A stretch of DNA of 64,000 nt, taken from positions 496,001 to 560,000 of the forward strand of contig JADJJR010000001.1 of the NCBI GenBank assembly GCA_016706425.1, given 5' to 3'. The stretch is from Elusimicrobiota bacterium. GTDB lineage: Bacteria > Elusimicrobiota > Elusimicrobia > FEN-1173. Made by a program: the position numbers and the translations under genes. Positions 1 to 8,204 of this stretch are shown piece after piece. The first letter of the stretch is position 1. Each line of letters opens with the position of its first letter. The notes below the pieces were generated by a model, which ran no database searches, was not told where the DNA came from, and saw nothing but the letters and a program-made list of their open reading frames with translations.

Positions 1-1
1 G

Positions 2-223
<222 letters not shown>

Positions 224-227
224 TCCC

Positions 228-1361
228 ATGTCAGACCCCGCGCCGGTATCGGCGTTGGGCGTGGTGGAAACCCGAACGTTCACGTTCGGGGAAAGGGACC
301 CCCTGGTCCTGGCCTCGGGCCAAACCCTGGGCCCGGTGACCCTGGCCTACGAAACCTACGGCGCGCTATCGCCGGACAAATCGAACGCGGTGCTCCTGCT
401 CCACGCGCTCACGGGGGACGCCCACGCGGCGGGCCTGCACGCGGGCGAACCCCGCCCCGGCTGGTGGGACCCCCTGGTCGGGCCCGGCAAGGCCTTCGAC
501 ACCGACAAGTATTTCGTGGTCTGCTCCAACGTCATCGGCGGCTGTCGCGGCTCGACCGGTCCCGGGGCGGCGTCCGCCGCTTTAGGAGGAAAACCTTACG
601 GAATAACCTTCCCCGTCATCACCATCGCCGACATGGTGGAGGCCCAGCGACGGCTCATGGACCACCTCGGCGTCCCCGCCTGGCTCGCGGTGTCGGGCGG
701 GTCCATGGGCGGTATGCAGGCCTTGCAGTGGGCGGCGTCCTACCCCGACCGGGTGCGGAGCGTCATCCCCATCGCGACCACGCTCAAACACTCGCCCCAA
801 CAAATCGCTTTCGATGAAGTGGGGCGCCAAGCCGTCATGGCCGACCCGGATTGGCTGGGGGGCAATTACTACGACCACGGCCAGCCCGAACGCGGCCTCG
901 CCGTCGCCCGCATGATCGGCCACATCACCTACATGTCCGACCAATCCATGGAAGAGAAATTTTCACGCCGCCTCAAAAACGAGGGGTTTAAATTTTCTTT
1001 CGACGCCGAGTTCGAGGTCGAAGGCTACCTCCGCTACCGTGGGGCCAACTTCGTTCGCCGTTTCGACGCCAACAGCTATTTGTACGTCACCCGCGCCATG
1101 GACTATTTCGATCTCTCGGGCGAAAAGCTGTTCAAGCCCGGCGCGCCGGTGCCGCGCTATTTGGTGATCTCCTTCAAATCGGACTGGCTCTACCCGTCCT
1201 ACCAATCCCGGGACATCGTCGCCGCTGTGCGGGCGCACCGGGGGGACGTCACCTACGTGGAAGTCCATTCCACCTACGGCCACGACGCCTTCCTGGTGGA
1301 ATACGACGAGCAAACGCGCCTCATCAAATCCTTTCTGGCCAAAACCCGGGAGGGCGCGTGA
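228..1361 (+). CDS. metX: Homoserine O-acetyltransferase
   Basis: 377 aa, the usual length for the MetX alpha/beta-hydrolase family. It acetylates L-homoserine from acetyl-CoA, the committing step of methionine synthesis in the cytoplasm. The nucleophile elbow GGSMGGMQ places the catalytic Ser at residue 159. Asp319 (in FKSDWLYP) and His352 (in YGHDAFL) complete the triad. The LLHALTGDAHA and NVIGGCRGSTGP stretches are typical of MetX. The gene starts 4 nt after metY and overlaps metW by 4 nt (GTGA), so the three are almost certainly co-translated. A succinyl-transferring variant is possible, because substrate choice in this family cannot be read with certainty from sequence. Confidence 0.95.
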   Translation: MSDPAPVSALGVVETRTFTFGERDPLVLASGQTLGPVTLAYETYGALSPDKSNAVLLLHALTGDAHAAGLHAGEPRPGWWDPLVGPGKAFDTDKYFVVCSNVIGGCRGSTGPGAASAALGGKPYGITFPVITIADMVEAQRRLMDHLGVPAWLAVSGGSMGGMQALQWAASYPDRVRSVIPIATTLKHSPQQIAFDEVGRQAVMADPDWLGGNYYDHGQPERGLAVARMIGHITYMSDQSMEEKFSRRLKNEGFKFSFDAEFEVEGYLRYRGANFVRRFDANSYLYVTRAMDYFDLSGEKLFKPGAPVPRYLVISFKSDWLYPSYQSRDIVAAVRAHRGDVTYVEVHSTYGHDAFLVEYDEQTRLIKSFLAKTREGA

Positions 1362-1960
1362 ACGTCCGCCCCGACCACGTCGCCATCGCCGGGCTGGTCA
1401 CAGAGGGCGCCCGGGTGTTGGACCTGGGCTGCGGCACCGGCGACCTCCTGGCCGTGCTGGTGCGCGAGCGCGGCGTCCAGGCCCAGGGCATCGAGCTGCG
1501 CGAAGAGTCGATCTACCAGTGTGTGGAAAAAGGCCTGTCGGTCCACCACGGCGACATCGAAAGCGGCCTGGGGGAGTTCCCCGACGGGGATTTTGATTTC
1601 GTGATCTTGAACCAGACCATGCAGGAAACCCGCAACGTCGCCTTCGTCTTGAAAGAGGCCCTGCGGGTGGGCAAAAACGTGATCGTCGGCTTCCCCAACA
1701 TGTGCCACTGGAAAGCCCGCGTCGACGTGTTCTTTCGCGGCCGCACCCCGGTCTCCCCCGCCCTGCCCCATCGGTGGTACAACACGCCCAACATGCACTT
1801 CTTGAGCCTGCGGGACTTCGAGGAGTTCTGCGCCGAAAAAGGGATCCGCGTCCTCGCGGCGCGGGGGCTCACGGCGCGCGGCCCCGTGGGCTGGGCCGCC
1901 AACCTGCGGGCGGAAACCGCGGTCTATCACATCGCCCGCGGGAACGATTTTTCGCTGTGA
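1358..1960 (+). CDS. metW: MetW-like methionine biosynthesis protein (SAM-fold methyltransferase)
   Basis: 200 aa. It starts with GTG inside the metX stop (GTGA). The class I methyltransferase motif LDLGCGTG lies near residues 22-29, followed by the MetW hallmarks GIELRE, VILNQTMQ, GFPNMCHW and PHRWYNTPNMHFLSL. MetW is paired with MetX in many bacteria and is thought to support homoserine acetylation; its own methyl-transfer reaction is not established. The metY-metX-metW order here fits that partnership. Nothing looks truncated. The next gene starts 20 nt downstream behind a clear ribosome binding site. Confidence 0.93.
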   Translation: MNVRPDHVAIAGLVTEGARVLDLGCGTGDLLAVLVRERGVQAQGIELREESIYQCVEKGLSVHHGDIESGLGEFPDGDFDFVILNQTMQETRNVAFVLKEALRVGKNVIVGFPNMCHWKARVDVFFRGRTPVSPALPHRWYNTPNMHFLSLRDFEEFCAEKGIRVLAARGLTARGPVGWAANLRAETAVYHIARGNDFSL

Positions 1961-1980
1961 CACCCGATCGGAGGCGATTC

Positions 1981-3258
1981 ATGCGAAGACATTTTTGGCT
2001 GGGATTCCTGGCTCTGTCGGCGGCGGTTCTCCGCGCCGAGGAGCCCACGCTGGAACAACGGCTGAAAGCCCTGGAAGACCGCCTGGCGGCGTCTCCGGTC
2101 CTTGCGGTGGGCCCCGAGGGCGTGGCGGTGAAATCCGCGGATGGCCAGACCACCACCAAGCTGTCCGGTGACCTGCAGGCCGATGGGCGTTTTTATTTCA
2201 GCGACGACGCCCGGTCTTTCACGGACACGTTTTTGCTTCGCCGGGTTCGGCCGGCCTTGGACGTCGCCCTGCCGGGCGCCGTGGACCTGCGCGTCCAGGC
2301 CAATTTGGTCTCCGCGTCGCCGAGCCTGGACGACGCCTACCTGGATATCAAGCCCGCCCCCGGCTGGCGCGCGCGGTTCGGCCGATTCAAAGCGCCCTTC
2401 GCCCTGGAGACCATCCAGTCCAGCGCGCGGCTGGTGTTCGTGGAACGAAGCCTCGCGTCGGGGTTGGCGCCGGTGTACGAAAATGGCCTTGGACTCTATC
2501 GGGATTTCCCGGCGGGCCGCGGTTTGGCGGCGGTGTCCTACGGGAACGGCGCCGTCGACGGCGCCTCGGCCGACGCGGAAGGCGCTGAGCGAAAGGACGT
2601 TTCCGTCCGGCTGTGGGGGACGCCCTTCGCCGGGGGCTCTTTCAAGACGTTGTCGGTCGGCGTGGCCGCCACGCACGGCCGTGAAGACGGCACGACCGCG
2701 GCGCCGCGCCTCCCCTCGTTTCGGACCGAGGGGCAAAACGTTTTCTTTTCCTACAAGGCGGACCACGTGGCCGCCGGCGACCGTCGCCGTTTGTCGCCCC
2801 AACTGGCGTGGTGGATGGGGCCGATGGGCCTGTGGGCGGAGCACGTGACCGCCCGCCAGGTCGTCCGCTCCACGGTGACGGCCGTCGCCGTCGATTTAAC
2901 GCACCGGGCCTGGCAGGTCACGACGGCCTGGGTGTTGACCGGGGAACCGCGGACCGATCGGGGCGTGAAACCCGCCCGACCTTTCGATCCCCGCCGCGGC
3001 GGGTGGGGCGCCTGGGAAGCCGCCGCGCGCGCCAGCGCTTTTCGCGCGGACAAAGCGACGTTTGATTCCGGCGCGGCCGACCCCGATCAATCCGCCGCCG
3101 CGGCCCGCGCTTGGACGGGAGGACTCACGTGGTACTGGAGCGCCAACGCCAAAGTCCAACTGAACCTCACCCGCACGTCTTTTGACGGCGGCGCCACCGC
3201 CGGCACCGACCGTCGAGTGGAACGGGCGTTCTTCACGCGGGCGCAAGTTTCTTTCTAA
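1981..3258 (+). CDS. OprP/OprO-like outer-membrane anion porin
   Basis: 425 aa from the ATG at 1981, chosen because GGAGGCG sits just before it and because the protein then opens with a signal peptide (MRRHFWLGFLALSAAVLRA). The reading frame is open further upstream but that part lies inside metW. After the signal comes a short coiled-coil-like stretch (EQRLKALEDRLA), as in trimeric phosphate-selective porins. It is followed by alternating beta-strands with the family pattern FLLRRVRPALD, VQANLV, YLDIKPAPGWRARFGRFKAPF and a final strand ending in F (RAQVSF). In the OprP family such channels pass phosphate or polyphosphate. Lying between metW and a sulfate-binding protein with no spacing, this one more likely admits sulfate; that is inference from context. 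Confidence 0.82.
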   Translation: MRRHFWLGFLALSAAVLRAEEPTLEQRLKALEDRLAASPVLAVGPEGVAVKSADGQTTTKLSGDLQADGRFYFSDDARSFTDTFLLRRVRPALDVALPGAVDLRVQANLVSASPSLDDAYLDIKPAPGWRARFGRFKAPFALETIQSSARLVFVERSLASGLAPVYENGLGLYRDFPAGRGLAAVSYGNGAVDGASADAEGAERKDVSVRLWGTPFAGGSFKTLSVGVAATHGREDGTTAAPRLPSFRTEGQNVFFSYKADHVAAGDRRRLSPQLAWWMGPMGLWAEHVTARQVVRSTVTAVAVDLTHRAWQVTTAWVLTGEPRTDRGVKPARPFDPRRGGWGAWEAAARASAFRADKATFDSGAADPDQSAAAARAWTGGLTWYWSANAKVQLNLTRTSFDGGATAGTDRRVERAFFTRAQVSF

Positions 3259-4242
3259 ATGCTCCGCTGGACCTGGGTCGCGTTGGCGTTAACGGCGGGC
3301 GTCTTCCCCGCCGGGGCGGCGACGCCGTCCCGGGAGATCCTCAACGCCTCCTACGACGCGACCCGGGCTTTCTACCAAGACTACAACCGCTGGTTTGAAA
3401 CCCACTGGCGGGAAAAAACCGGGGAAACCGTCGTCGTGCGCCAATCCCACGGGGGATCGGGCAAACAGGCCCGCGCCGTCATCGACGGCCTGGGGGCCGA
3501 CGTCGTCACTCTCGCCCTGGCGGGTGACATCGACGCCATCGTGGAGCGCTCCGGCCACATCGCGCCCAATTGGCGCGAGCGCCTCCCGTCGGGGGGCGTG
3601 TCGTATTATTCCACCATCGTGTTCTTGACGCGGCGGGGCAATCCGAAAAACATTCGCGACTGGGAGGATCTTGCCCGTCCCGGGGTGTCGGTGATCACGC
3701 CCAACCCCAAAACCTCCGGCGGCGCCCGCTGGAATTTTCTGGCCGCCTGGGCCTTCGGCCTCGACCGCGCTCACACCGAGGCCGGCGCGCGGGAGTTCGT
3801 CGCGCGCCTCTACCGCAACGTGCCGGTGTTGGATTCCGGCGCTCGGGGCGCCGCCATGACTTTCGGCCGCCGTCGCCTGGGAGACGCTCTCATCGCCTGG
3901 GAAAGCGAAGCCCTCCTCTTGCAACGGGACTTCCCCGAAGAGGGGTGGGCACTGGTTCGGCCGTCGATCTCCGTCCGCGCGGAACCCTGCGCCGCTTGGG
4001 TGGACGACGTTGTGGCGCGCCGCGGCACGCGGGACCTGGCCGAAGCTTATTTGAAGGGCCTTCACTCTCCCGCCGCGGCGGACTTGGCGCGCCGGCATTA
4101 TTTTCGCGTGGGGGAAGAAAAAACCGTCGACGGGACCCGCCTGGTGTCCATCGACGCCTGGGGCGGTTGGCGGGTGGCCCAGCGAACCCATTTTTCCGAA
4201 GGCGGCACCTTTGATGAAATTTTCGATCCCGGACGGCGTTGA
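3259..4242 (+). CDS. sbp: Periplasmic sulfate/thiosulfate-binding protein
   Basis: 327 aa. It begins at the base directly after the porin stop codon. A signal peptide (to about residue 21, ending AGA) precedes the mature start SREILNASYDATRAFY. Sulfate-binding-protein hallmarks are all present: RQSHGGSGKQARAV, GLGADVVTLAL, SYYSTIVFLTRRGNPK, VITPNPKTSGGARWN and LIAWESEA. It captures sulfate or thiosulfate in the periplasm and delivers it to the CysTW permease encoded next. Sbp and CysP cannot be told apart reliably by eye, so the gene symbol is tentative. The start has no separate ribosome binding site, so translation probably follows from the porin. Confidence 0.93.
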   Translation: MLRWTWVALALTAGVFPAGAATPSREILNASYDATRAFYQDYNRWFETHWREKTGETVVVRQSHGGSGKQARAVIDGLGADVVTLALAGDIDAIVERSGHIAPNWRERLPSGGVSYYSTIVFLTRRGNPKNIRDWEDLARPGVSVITPNPKTSGGARWNFLAAWAFGLDRAHTEAGAREFVARLYRNVPVLDSGARGAAMTFGRRRLGDALIAWESEALLLQRDFPEEGWALVRPSISVRAEPCAAWVDDVVARRGTRDLAEAYLKGLHSPAAADLARRHYFRVGEEKTVDGTRLVSIDAWGGWRVAQRTHFSEGGTFDEIFDPGRR

Positions 4243-4245
4243 CCT

Positions 4246-5076
4246 GTGCTGAAGCAACGAACCCCCCTGCCCGGTTTCGGCCTTTCTCTCGGAATCACGG
4301 TTTTTTATCTGGGCGTGATGGTGTTGTTGCCTTTGGCCGCTCTTTTCGCCACCTCCGGCGCGTTGCCGTGGGAGTCCTTCGCCCGGGCGGCGGGGTCGCC
4401 CCGGGCCCTGGCCGCTTTTCGACTCACGGTGGGGACGTCCGCGCTGGCGGCCGCCCTGAACGTGTTTTTCGGCGGCCTGACGGCCTGGGCGTTGGTGCGC
4501 TACCGCTTCCCCGGGAAAAAAATCATCGATGGTTTGATCGATCTGCCCTTCGCCCTGCCCACCGCCGTGGCCGGCATCACCCTCACCGAGCTTTGCGCCC
4601 CGACGGGGTGGTTGGGCCGCCCTTTGGCGGCCTTGGGGTTGCCCGTCGCTTTCTCCCGCGCGGGCATCGTCATCGCGCTCGTGTTCATCGGGCTGCCCTT
4701 TGTCGTGCGCACGCTCCAGCCGGTCCTGGAGGACATGGACCGCGACATGGAGGAAGCCGCCTCCACCCTCGGCGCCGGGCGCTGGCAGATCTTTCGTCGG
4801 GTGGTGTTCCCGCCCTTGGTCCCCGCGCTCCTGACCGGTTTCGCGTTGACCTTGGCCCGGGGCATCGGCGAGTACGGCAGCGTGATCTTCATCGCCGGGA
4901 ACATGCCGCTCAAAACCGAGATCGTCCCGCTCCTCATCATGACCCGGTTGGAGCAATACGACACCGGCGGCGCGGCCGCGCTCGCAACGGTGCTTCTCCT
5001 GGTGTCCTTCGTCCTGCTCTTTTCGATCAACGCGCTCCAGGCCTGGGCCCGGCGGCGGCAGGGGGCGTCCGCGTGA
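4246..5076 (+). CDS. cysT: Sulfate ABC transporter permease CysT (CysU)
   Basis: 276 aa with a GTG start 4 nt after sbp. About six hydrophobic segments run through the protein, with the binding-protein-dependent permease loop around EEAASTLGAGRWQIFRRVV, which contacts the ATPase. The CysT wording LARGIGEYGSVIFIAGNMP and TEIVPLLIMTRLEQYD is clear. It forms the inner-membrane channel with CysW. Its stop overlaps the CysW start (GTGA). A FPGKKIIDGLIDLPFALPT stretch near residue 88 is nearly repeated in CysW, reflecting their common descent. Confidence 0.94.
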   Translation: MLKQRTPLPGFGLSLGITVFYLGVMVLLPLAALFATSGALPWESFARAAGSPRALAAFRLTVGTSALAAALNVFFGGLTAWALVRYRFPGKKIIDGLIDLPFALPTAVAGITLTELCAPTGWLGRPLAALGLPVAFSRAGIVIALVFIGLPFVVRTLQPVLEDMDRDMEEAASTLGAGRWQIFRRVVFPPLVPALLTGFALTLARGIGEYGSVIFIAGNMPLKTEIVPLLIMTRLEQYDTGGAAALATVLLLVSFVLLFSINALQAWARRRQGASA

Positions 5077-5891
5077 ACGACAGCCATTGGGTCCGTCGTC
5101 TGGTGTTGGTTGTGGTGTTTGCCTTTTTGGGGCTTTTTCTGGCGCTGCCGCTGTTGGTCGTTTTCGCCAACGCTTTCGGCGGCGGGGCCGCGGTTTTTGT
5201 CGGGGCCCTGGTTCACCCGGACACGCGCGCGGCCCTCGGCTTGACCCTGGCCGCCGCGGCCGTGGCGGTGCCACTCAACACGCTGTTCGGCCTGGCCGCG
5301 GCCTGGGCCGTGACGCGGTTCCGCTTCCCCGGGAAAAACCTCCTGGTCACGCTCATTGATCTGCCTTTTTCGGTGTCGCCGGTCATCGCCGGCCTTTTGT
5401 TCGTGTTGTTGTTCGGCACCCATGGGTGGTTCGGCCCCTGGCTGGCGTCCCACGGCGTCAAGATCGTCTTCGCCGTGCCGGGGGTGATCCTGGTGACCGC
5501 GTTCGTCACCGCGCCCTTCGTCGCGCGCGAGCTCATCCCGCTCATGCAAACCCAAGGCATCGAGGAGGAGGAGGCCGCGCATGTCCTGGGGGCCAGCGGG
5601 GTTCAAATGTTTTGGCGCGTCACCTTGCCTAAAATCAAATGGGGCCTGCTCTACGGCGTGGTGTTGTCGGCGGCCCGGGCGGTGGGCGAGTTCGGCGCCG
5701 TCTCCGTCGTCAGCGGTCACATTCGGGGCAAGACCAACACCCTTTCCCTGCACATTGAATCGCTCTACGACGACTACCAGTTCGCCGCGGCCTTCGCTGT
5801 GGCGTCGTTGCTGGTGGCCGGGGCGTTGTTGTCCCTGGTTCTGAAGTCCTGGTTGGAGTATCGCGTCGAACGGCGGGGTCTCTCCCGATAG
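5073..5891 (+). CDS. cysW: Sulfate ABC transporter permease CysW
   Basis: 272 aa from the GTG at 5073, which overlaps the cysT stop by 4 nt; the frame is open farther upstream but only within cysT. It is an integral membrane permease with the ATPase-contact loop EEEAAHVLGASGVQMFWRV and the CysW hallmarks ARAVGEFGAVSVVSGHIRG and LHIESLYDDYQFAAAF. It pairs with CysT. In most genomes cysA (the ATPase) follows cysW; here the next gene is unrelated and no ABC ATPase occurs anywhere in the window, so the energising subunit must be encoded elsewhere or shared. Confidence 0.94.
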   Translation: MNDSHWVRRLVLVVVFAFLGLFLALPLLVVFANAFGGGAAVFVGALVHPDTRAALGLTLAAAAVAVPLNTLFGLAAAWAVTRFRFPGKNLLVTLIDLPFSVSPVIAGLLFVLLFGTHGWFGPWLASHGVKIVFAVPGVILVTAFVTAPFVARELIPLMQTQGIEEEEAAHVLGASGVQMFWRVTLPKIKWGLLYGVVLSAARAVGEFGAVSVVSGHIRGKTNTLSLHIESLYDDYQFAAAFAVASLLVAGALLSLVLKSWLEYRVERRGLSR

Positions 5892-5901
5892 GTCCGAGGC
5901 G

Positions 5902-5930
5902 TTGAAAACCGACGCTTCGCCGTGTAGGCT
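5902..5930 (+). promoter_or_regulatory. Candidate sigma-70-type promoter TTGAAA-N17-TAGGCT
   Basis: TTGAAA at 5902-5907 and TAGGCT at 5925-5930, with 17 nt between, lie in the short gap after cysW and 30 nt before the next GTG start. The same two hexamers with the same spacing occur before the pilin cluster (19792-19820), which makes chance less likely. It would separate transcription of the zinc-ribbon gene from the sulfate operon. Confidence 0.45.
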
Positions 5931-5959
5931 TGAAGACCCTTTTCACACAGGAGGTTTCC

Positions 5960-6904
5960 GTGGGCAAGCTCGAAGATCGCGTGGCGGAGGCGGGGCAACT
6001 GCTGGGGCTGCCGCCCCGCTTGAACGCCCGAGTCCCTTTTGGCGTCAAAGATTCGTTCCCGGTTCAATTGTCCGTTGTAAAAAAAGGCGATTCCCAGGCG
6101 TTCCAGTTGATCGTCCGCTGGGACGCCCCGACCAAAGACGCTCTGGTCGTCGAACGGCTGAAAACCTCCTCCGCCCTCACGGAGGCGAAGGTCAAGGGGT
6201 CCGACGTCAAAGTGGAGAACGGTCTGTTGGTCTACACGTTGGGGTTGGCTTTCTCTTTTGGAACGCCTTCGGCCGAATCGCTCGTTCAGCGGGTGCGGGC
6301 CCTCCTGGACGAGGTGAAAGCCGCCGTGGGCGCGGCGGCGGTCGCCTGCCGCGCCTGCGGCCAGGGGACCCCCGAGGTCGCGCTGGTGAACGGCGTGGTG
6401 GACCGGATTTGCGCCGGGTGCCTGCAGAAGGCCGACACCGAGGCCCGGGCCCTGCAAGAGGCCTACGACGCCCTGCCCACGCGGTGGGGGCGGGCGATCC
6501 TGGTCGGGGGCGTTCTGGCCCTTGTCGGCGCGGTGTTGTGGGACGCCGTTCTCTTTTGGACCCAACGCATGTTTTGGCTTTTGGCCATCGCCATCGGCGG
6601 CGCCATCGGCTGGGGCACCACGAAGGCGGCGGGCAAGGGCGGCCGGGGGGTTCAATTCCTGGCGGGGGCCTTCACCTTAGTGTCCGTGGTCGGGGCGATG
6701 GTCGCCCTGTACGCGTTTGTCGCGATGGGGTCTTCCTTTGAAAACGGCCAATGGAACGCCGCCCTCTTTTGGGGCCAACTGCGGGAGGCGGTGGTCCAGG
6801 CCTGGGGCGATTTGGCCTTCACGGCCGCCGGCGCATTGATCGGCGCCTGGGTCGCCGCCGGCGCGGCGGGCAAACCGACGTTTCAAGTGACCGTGGAAAA
6901 ATAA
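5960..6904 (+). CDS. Zinc-ribbon membrane protein of unknown function
   Basis: 314 aa from the GTG at 5960, chosen because ACAGGAGG lies 5-6 nt upstream; a TTG 30 nt earlier has no such site and overlaps the candidate promoter. The first 125 residues are soluble. Then comes a Cys4 pair (CRAC ... CAGC), as in zinc ribbons. Three to four hydrophobic helices follow (WGRAILVGGVLALVGAVLW, MFWLLAIAIGGAIGW, FLAGAFTLVSVVGAMVALY, FTAAGALIGAWVAAG). No family was recognised. The soluble half plus zinc ribbon suggests a cytoplasmic domain tethered to the inner membrane. It may be a single-gene transcription unit. Confidence 0.7.
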   Translation: MGKLEDRVAEAGQLLGLPPRLNARVPFGVKDSFPVQLSVVKKGDSQAFQLIVRWDAPTKDALVVERLKTSSALTEAKVKGSDVKVENGLLVYTLGLAFSFGTPSAESLVQRVRALLDEVKAAVGAAAVACRACGQGTPEVALVNGVVDRICAGCLQKADTEARALQEAYDALPTRWGRAILVGGVLALVGAVLWDAVLFWTQRMFWLLAIAIGGAIGWGTTKAAGKGGRGVQFLAGAFTLVSVVGAMVALYAFVAMGSSFENGQWNAALFWGQLREAVVQAWGDLAFTAAGALIGAWVAAGAAGKPTFQVTVEK

Positions 6905-6933
6905 TCCCGTCATCCCGCCCGGGGCCAAAGAGG

Positions 6934-6939
6934 TATGAT
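6934..6939 (+). promoter_or_regulatory. -10 element TATGAT close to the start codon
   Basis: TATGAT ends 6 nt before the ATG at 6946, so a transcript started at the usual distance would begin at or within a base or two of the start codon. No convincing -35 hexamer is seen. Confidence 0.4.
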
Positions 6940-6945
6940 AGAGGC

Positions 6946-7701
6946 ATGCGGTCCTGGGTCCTCGCCCCGCTGTTGGTGTTGGCAAGCCCCGGGGTCTCCC
7001 GCGCCGAAATGTTTGTCGATGTTCTGGGCGGGGGTCTCAACACCGGCCGCGCCTCCGTCGATTGGGTCGAAGAGACCAACGGCGTCCCCACCGCGTCGGG
7101 TTCGTTACAAACCACGTTAAAAAAAGGAACTCTCGTCGGCTTCCGTGCCGGGGGCTGGGTCGAGACCGCTCCGAACTTCGGCCTCGGGATGGAGCTGTCC
7201 CACGGCAAGCTCGAGGGGGAAGGCGTCGAGGCCCTTGTCCTGCCCCTGTCGTTTTTTGTGGCCGGGCGCGCCCGCCTGTTTGCCAACGCCAAATACCCGC
7301 ACGGGCGCCTGCAACCCTACGCTTTGGGGGGTCTAAGCATCACTTTCACCCGCCTTCAGCTCGATTCCAGCGCCTTGGGATGGAGCGGCATGGCCGGCGA
7401 CGATTACGGGGAAAAACCGCCCACGGGCGCCTACTTCGCCTTGGGGGCCGCGGGGGCGCTGACACCGAACCTCTTCCTCTTCGCCGAAGTCCGCCCCGGC
7501 ACGCTCTCGGGCGAGGACGACGAAGTCCTCAGCTACATTTTTCCGTCCATACACCGCCGAATTGATTTTTCCTTTCACGCCACCCGCTGGGTGGTGGGAA
7601 TTTCCCGGCGCTTCACGGTGCCGACCGGCGGCCGCCCCGCGGTTCCGGCGGCCCCTCCTTCGCCAGCCCCGCCTCCATCGACGGAAGAATTGCGGTTTTA
7701 A
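6946..7701 (+). CDS. Secreted outer-membrane beta-barrel protein, OmpA-barrel-like
   Basis: 251 aa from the ATG at 6946. A signal peptide ends near SRA-EM. The mature part alternates short amphipathic strands with glycine and aromatic residues (FVDVLGGGLNTG, GTLVGFRAGGWV, NFGLGMELSHG, RLQPYALGGLSITF, FFLGAAGA-type strands), as expected for a small 8-10-strand barrel. The last barrel strand, WVVGISRRFTV, is followed by a Pro/Ala-rich tail (about 30 residues). That tail might interact with peptidoglycan or extend into the periplasm; this is inference. A TATGAT hexamer lies only 6 nt before the ATG, so the mRNA may have almost no leader. No specific family is claimed. Confidence 0.65.
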   Translation: MRSWVLAPLLVLASPGVSRAEMFVDVLGGGLNTGRASVDWVEETNGVPTASGSLQTTLKKGTLVGFRAGGWVETAPNFGLGMELSHGKLEGEGVEALVLPLSFFVAGRARLFANAKYPHGRLQPYALGGLSITFTRLQLDSSALGWSGMAGDDYGEKPPTGAYFALGAAGALTPNLFLFAEVRPGTLSGEDDEVLSYIFPSIHRRIDFSFHATRWVVGISRRFTVPTGGRPAVPAAPPSPAPPPSTEELRF

Positions 7702-7725
7702 CGAAAGGGATGCATAATTAAGAGG

Positions 7726-8121
7726 ATGAAACGATTCGCCGGGAGCGTCTTAACCGCTGTGTTCCTCGTGGGGGCCTTCGCCCTCCCGGGGAAGGTCTGC
7801 CCCAGCGCCCACGGTCGGCCCGTGGCCCGCGCGGCCGAAACCGACCTCCCGCCCTGTCATCGGGCCGCGCGACAAAACCCCTCCGCCACGCCCTGTGACC
7901 AAATGGTTTGTTGTCTGGTCCCCGAGGCGGAACGTTCCGCCGTTCTTCCTCCCGCGCTCCCGGCGCCCACCGCTCTGTGGGTGGGCCGGACTCTGGAAAC
8001 GGTGGAGCCCGGACCGATCTTTGATCGGGTCGTTGACGCCGTTTTTTTTCACCCCCCGCCCGGCGTCTCCGCCGGGTTTCGTCTCGCCTTTTCCCTTCGC
8101 GCCCCGCCCGCCTCGGCCTAA
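7726..8121 (+). CDS. Small secreted cysteine-rich protein upstream of Cu/Ag efflux genes
   Basis: 131 aa. An N-terminal signal peptide (KRFAGSVLTAVFLVGAFALPG) is followed by a Cys/His segment: LPPCHRAARQ ... PCDQMVCCLV. The rest is proline- and alanine-rich with a second weakly hydrophobic stretch. Small secreted proteins with such clusters often precede metal-resistance operons, and this one lies 83 nt before cusC. A role in periplasmic copper or silver handling is therefore plausible, but it is inferred from context and the Cys/His cluster only. Ribosome binding is through AAGAGG directly before the ATG. A CATAAT hexamer ends 7 nt before the ATG, another possible near-leaderless start. Confidence 0.6.
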   Translation: MKRFAGSVLTAVFLVGAFALPGKVCPSAHGRPVARAAETDLPPCHRAARQNPSATPCDQMVCCLVPEAERSAVLPPALPAPTALWVGRTLETVEPGPIFDRVVDAVFFHPPPGVSAGFRLAFSLRAPPASA

Positions 8122-8204
8122 CGCCGGGGCCCGGGCTTTTCTTCCACATCCCTAAATAATTTTCGCCCGCCCCGCTGGGATCACCTTTTCCATAGGAGCG
8201 TGCG

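Noticed and set aside
1702..1980. Longer start for the porin
   Set aside because: The extension lies inside metW and would hide the signal peptide; the ATG at 1981 has its own ribosome site.
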